NCBI GenBank assembly: GCA_947442905.1
Contig: CANEWV010000039.1
Span: forward strand, 1-9,235
Direction: 5' to 3'
Source of the DNA: Chitinophagaceae bacterium
GTDB taxonomy: Bacteria > Bacteroidota > Bacteroidia > Chitinophagales > Chitinophagaceae
Length of the DNA: 9,235 nucleotides
In this document: positions 8,101-9,235 of the stretch, piece by piece
How the letters are laid out: the number at the start of each line of letters is the position of its first letter
Numbering within the stretch: position 1 is the first letter of the stretch
Notes under the pieces: generated by a model
What the model was told of the DNA's origin: nothing
The model's input: only the letters and a program-made list of their open reading frames with translations
Database searches by the model: none
Position numbers and translations under genes: made by a program

Positions 8101-8298
8101 AAATTTAAAGTAAGTTCAATGCGTTTTTATTTTACAGCGCAGAACTTATTTTTCCAAACTGCTAACGGGTATAGAGGCTTGAATCCAGAAGGAAGATTTA
8201 ACAATGGACCATATTCTTCGGTATTGATTGATGGATATCAAAGAGGGGCTTTCCCGATTCCTCAAACTTTAACCGCAGGTATCGACATAAATTTTTAA
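5116..8298 (+). CDS. SusC/RagA-type TonB-dependent outer-membrane oligosaccharide transporter
   Basis: The product has 1060 residues, a normal SusC length. A signal peptide (1-21 or 22, ending SSVIAQ) is followed by a carboxypeptidase-D-regulatory-like domain at about 25-100 (QITGKVINKETGAPLEG, FSFVGFET). The SusC-type VVVVGYGTQKKSSLTGAI comes at 106-123. The TonB plug follows at about 130-232, with LQGKIAGVQI, ITIRGISSLNAGSSPLIVIDG and IEVLKDAASAAIYGSRGASG. The remainder is the beta-barrel, ending with the typical aromatic strand TAGIDINF. DVNKDGVLDNAD (874-885) is a complete EF-hand-like calcium loop, of a kind often found in this family. The protein imports oligosaccharides delivered by its SusD partner, powered by TonB-ExbBD. 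It starts 40 bp after the lyase gene and is followed after 19 bp by susD. No operator-like site or clear promoter stands in the 40-bp gap, so expression probably comes from the upstream promoter. Polyuronate specificity is inferred from neighbours. Confidence 0.96.
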   Translation: MKKIRSLVFLLLLFITSSVIAQNKQITGKVINKETGAPLEGLSVMADKTTQGVVTKADGSYSISVKTGTNSLVFSFVGFETKVISIGSKKSIDVEMTVAVAEGSEVVVVGYGTQKKSSLTGAIAKFKNEKLDEAPVSRLDQALQGKIAGVQIQNVSSEAGAAPKITIRGISSLNAGSSPLIVIDGMPVPDGLSFLNPADVESIEVLKDAASAAIYGSRGASGVIMVTTKKGSVSKTKYNFKFASGQKKDYKRYDIMTTKEYVGMLFNEMKARSVDPNVVQSTNTVIDADRASYIIETQLLRGQSTDWQSESLRPGSFKNIQLNASGGSKDVRYFVSGGYQNDEGMMNKSNYEKFNVRTKVDVDFSKKVKLSLNVNPSYAKRISPSQNFTNFWRMPRWLPVYHNDLTAGIVRTNPQYSRILQGDFSHPRHFSGLKYTGLMPDGSTWTSPTTSNPSGSAQQNPLSDVLRSDIASNEYRLQSSAELTIQLAKGLVFKSLATSMVNFTNGLNFYERDYNSEGSNNSGLFINNNYTDLLSENMFNYTKSVKKHDFALLAGFTSQTTKVKNQQTAGIDFPSDDIRTLNSAAQIDASRTSGTNNQIGLLSYLGRLNYAYDDKYLVSVSFRTDGSSYFGNGKKWGSFPSISGGWVLSKEKFMANIDWISNLKLRASYGVSGNNRIVDFAFLDLLYGANYTYGGGTGVSAPGLVSSNSFLSNPNITWESTGQTNFGVDLSMFKNRIGLTLDIYKSKTDKLLLQQSAMAFTGVPQFWNNLGSLENKGFEIELNTKNVQGRNFSWTTSANISHNQNKILELGTEAFLLNQGERTEVYRNKVGDPLVVYYGFKTDGVWLSQDQITKSGLKSSLSSIFAPGGLKVVDVNKDGVLDNADRTDLGNPYPDFNWGITNTFKFGGFDFSFLMQGVQGGKIINGDPNYNESRRTIKVYNQNRWISPNYPGDGKTPFSTNGFNWMLTDYVIEDASYFALREVNFGYTLPDQITKKFKVSSMRFYFTAQNLFFQTANGYRGLNPEGRFNNGPYSSVLIDGYQRGAFPIPQTLTAGIDINF

Positions 8299-8317
8299 TT
8301 AAGAAAAATCTTTTTAT

Positions 8318-9235
8318 ATGAAAAACGCATTAAAATTATTTGTTCTTGCCACGATATTTTTAAGTTCATGTCAAAAAAATATTGAACTATATCCGCAGTC
8401 AAATATTACCACAGAAAATTTTTACACGAATGCAAATGATATCCAAATTGCATTAAATGGTTGTTACAATGCACTTAGAGCTCCACTTTTGGAAGAGTGG
8501 AAACTTACAGAGCTAAGAAGCGATAATACCATTATGGGTAACGCTGGAAGTAAATCTGTTCCAAATAGAGATTTAAGTGATTTGGATTTATTTGTTCCAA
8601 ATACGTCTCACCAAGCAATTTATAATTACTGGATTGCTAATTATTTTAATATTAGAAACCTAAATGTAATTTTAAATAGTTTGAATGTAAACTATAGTGC
8701 CGCAACTGGAGCACTCGTTTCAGATACAACTACAGTTAAAATTACGCCAGCGGAAAAAAGAGCTGCTGTAGCAGAGGCTTCATTTATTAGAGCCTATCAT
8801 TATTTTAATTTGGTTCGTTTATTTGGTGGTGTGTTTTTAATTCATGAACCTGTTGGTCCGTTTGATGCAATTGCTATTAATAGATCTTCAGAGGCTGATA
8901 TTTATAAGCTTATCATTGCCGATTTACAATATGCTGCTGCTAATGGTTCTGCCGTTAAATATGCATCTATTCCAGTAACTAGTTTGGGTAAAGTAAATAG
9001 CTGGACAGCAAAAGCTTTGCTTGCTAAAGTGTATTTAACACTGAATAGAAAGTCAGATGCCGCTACTTTATTAACGGATATTATTGCAAATAGTGGTTAT
9101 GGTTTAGTTCCAAATTACGCTGACATTTTTGCAACCACCAATGAAATGAACAGAGAAATCTTATTTGCTGTTCGATATAAAGCAGGTGGTATTGGACAAG
9201 GGTCTCCTTTTCCAAACTTTTTTGCTCCAGAATTA
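8318..9235 (+). CDS. SusD/RagB-family glycan-binding surface lipoprotein (partial, 3' end missing)
   Basis: The frame is open from ATG 8318 to the window edge, giving 306 residues of a family that usually has about 480-600. The signal peptide ends in a lipobox, FLSSCQK, with Cys18 as the lipidated residue. Typical SusD features follow: ELYPQSNITTENFYTNANDI (23-42, the N-terminal segment), ALNGCYNALRAP (45-56), AEASFIRAYHYFNLVRLFGG (152-171, the TPR-helix hallmark), VNSWTAKALLAKVYLTL (226-242) and NREILFAVRY (278-287). SusD proteins sit on the cell surface as a lid over SusC and bind the incoming glycan. The gene begins 19 bp after the susC stop, with AAGAAAAA as the only A-rich stretch upstream of the ATG. 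The glycan-contacting residues cannot be identified from sequence; alginate oligomers are the substrate suggested by context. Confidence 0.95.
   Translation, partial: MKNALKLFVLATIFLSSCQKNIELYPQSNITTENFYTNANDIQIALNGCYNALRAPLLEEWKLTELRSDNTIMGNAGSKSVPNRDLSDLDLFVPNTSHQAIYNYWIANYFNIRNLNVILNSLNVNYSAATGALVSDTTTVKITPAEKRAAVAEASFIRAYHYFNLVRLFGGVFLIHEPVGPFDAIAINRSSEADIYKLIIADLQYAAANGSAVKYASIPVTSLGKVNSWTAKALLAKVYLTLNRKSDAATLLTDIIANSGYGLVPNYADIFATTNEMNREILFAVRYKAGGIGQGSPFPNFFAPEL

Overview
The window reads as a polysaccharide utilization locus (PUL) from a member of the Bacteroidota. The evidence is a SusC/SusD pair, A+T-rich DNA, leaders without Shine-Dalgarno sequences, and exported proteins starting MKK. 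A Sphingobacteriaceae/Pedobacter-like or related free-living genus is plausible, but I cannot fix the taxon from the sequence alone. The predicted substrate is alginate or a similar beta-1,4-linked polyuronate.

Layout: on the minus strand at the left are the first 13 codons of an exported protein cut by the window edge (1-41), and upstream of it a LacI-family regulator (52-1065). A 234-bp divergent intergenic region (1066-1299) carries a 36-bp imperfect palindrome (1110-1145) that looks like a compound LacI-type operator. On the plus strand follow a PL17 oligoalginate lyase (1300-3510), a KdgF-type cupin (3523-3879), a PF05426-type lyase closest to PL38/PL5 (3897-5075, TTG start), a SusC-like TonB-dependent transporter (5116-8298), and a SusD-like surface lipoprotein that runs off the right end (8318-9235). 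Gaps between the plus-strand genes are 12, 17, 40 and 18-19 bp, so they look like one operon read from the divergent promoter region.

Working model: SusD and SusC capture oligouronides at the surface and import them into the periplasm. The PF05426-type lyase cuts polymer or oligomers there, and the PL17 enzyme releases unsaturated monouronate from the chain ends. The monomer crosses the inner membrane by a transporter not in this window. The KdgF-like cupin, which has no signal peptide, then linearises it in the cytoplasm towards 4-deoxy-5-ketouronate (DEH) and the KDG pathway. The LacI-type protein probably senses one of these small products and de-represses the operon and its own gene.

The overall system type is known (alginate PULs). 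The points most worth a second look are the compound operator, the PL17-KdgF-PL38-like order upstream of SusCD, the TTG start of the second lyase, and the truncated exported gene at the left edge. There is no sign of insertion sequences, CRISPR arrays, tRNA or rRNA, and no convincing intrinsic terminator.
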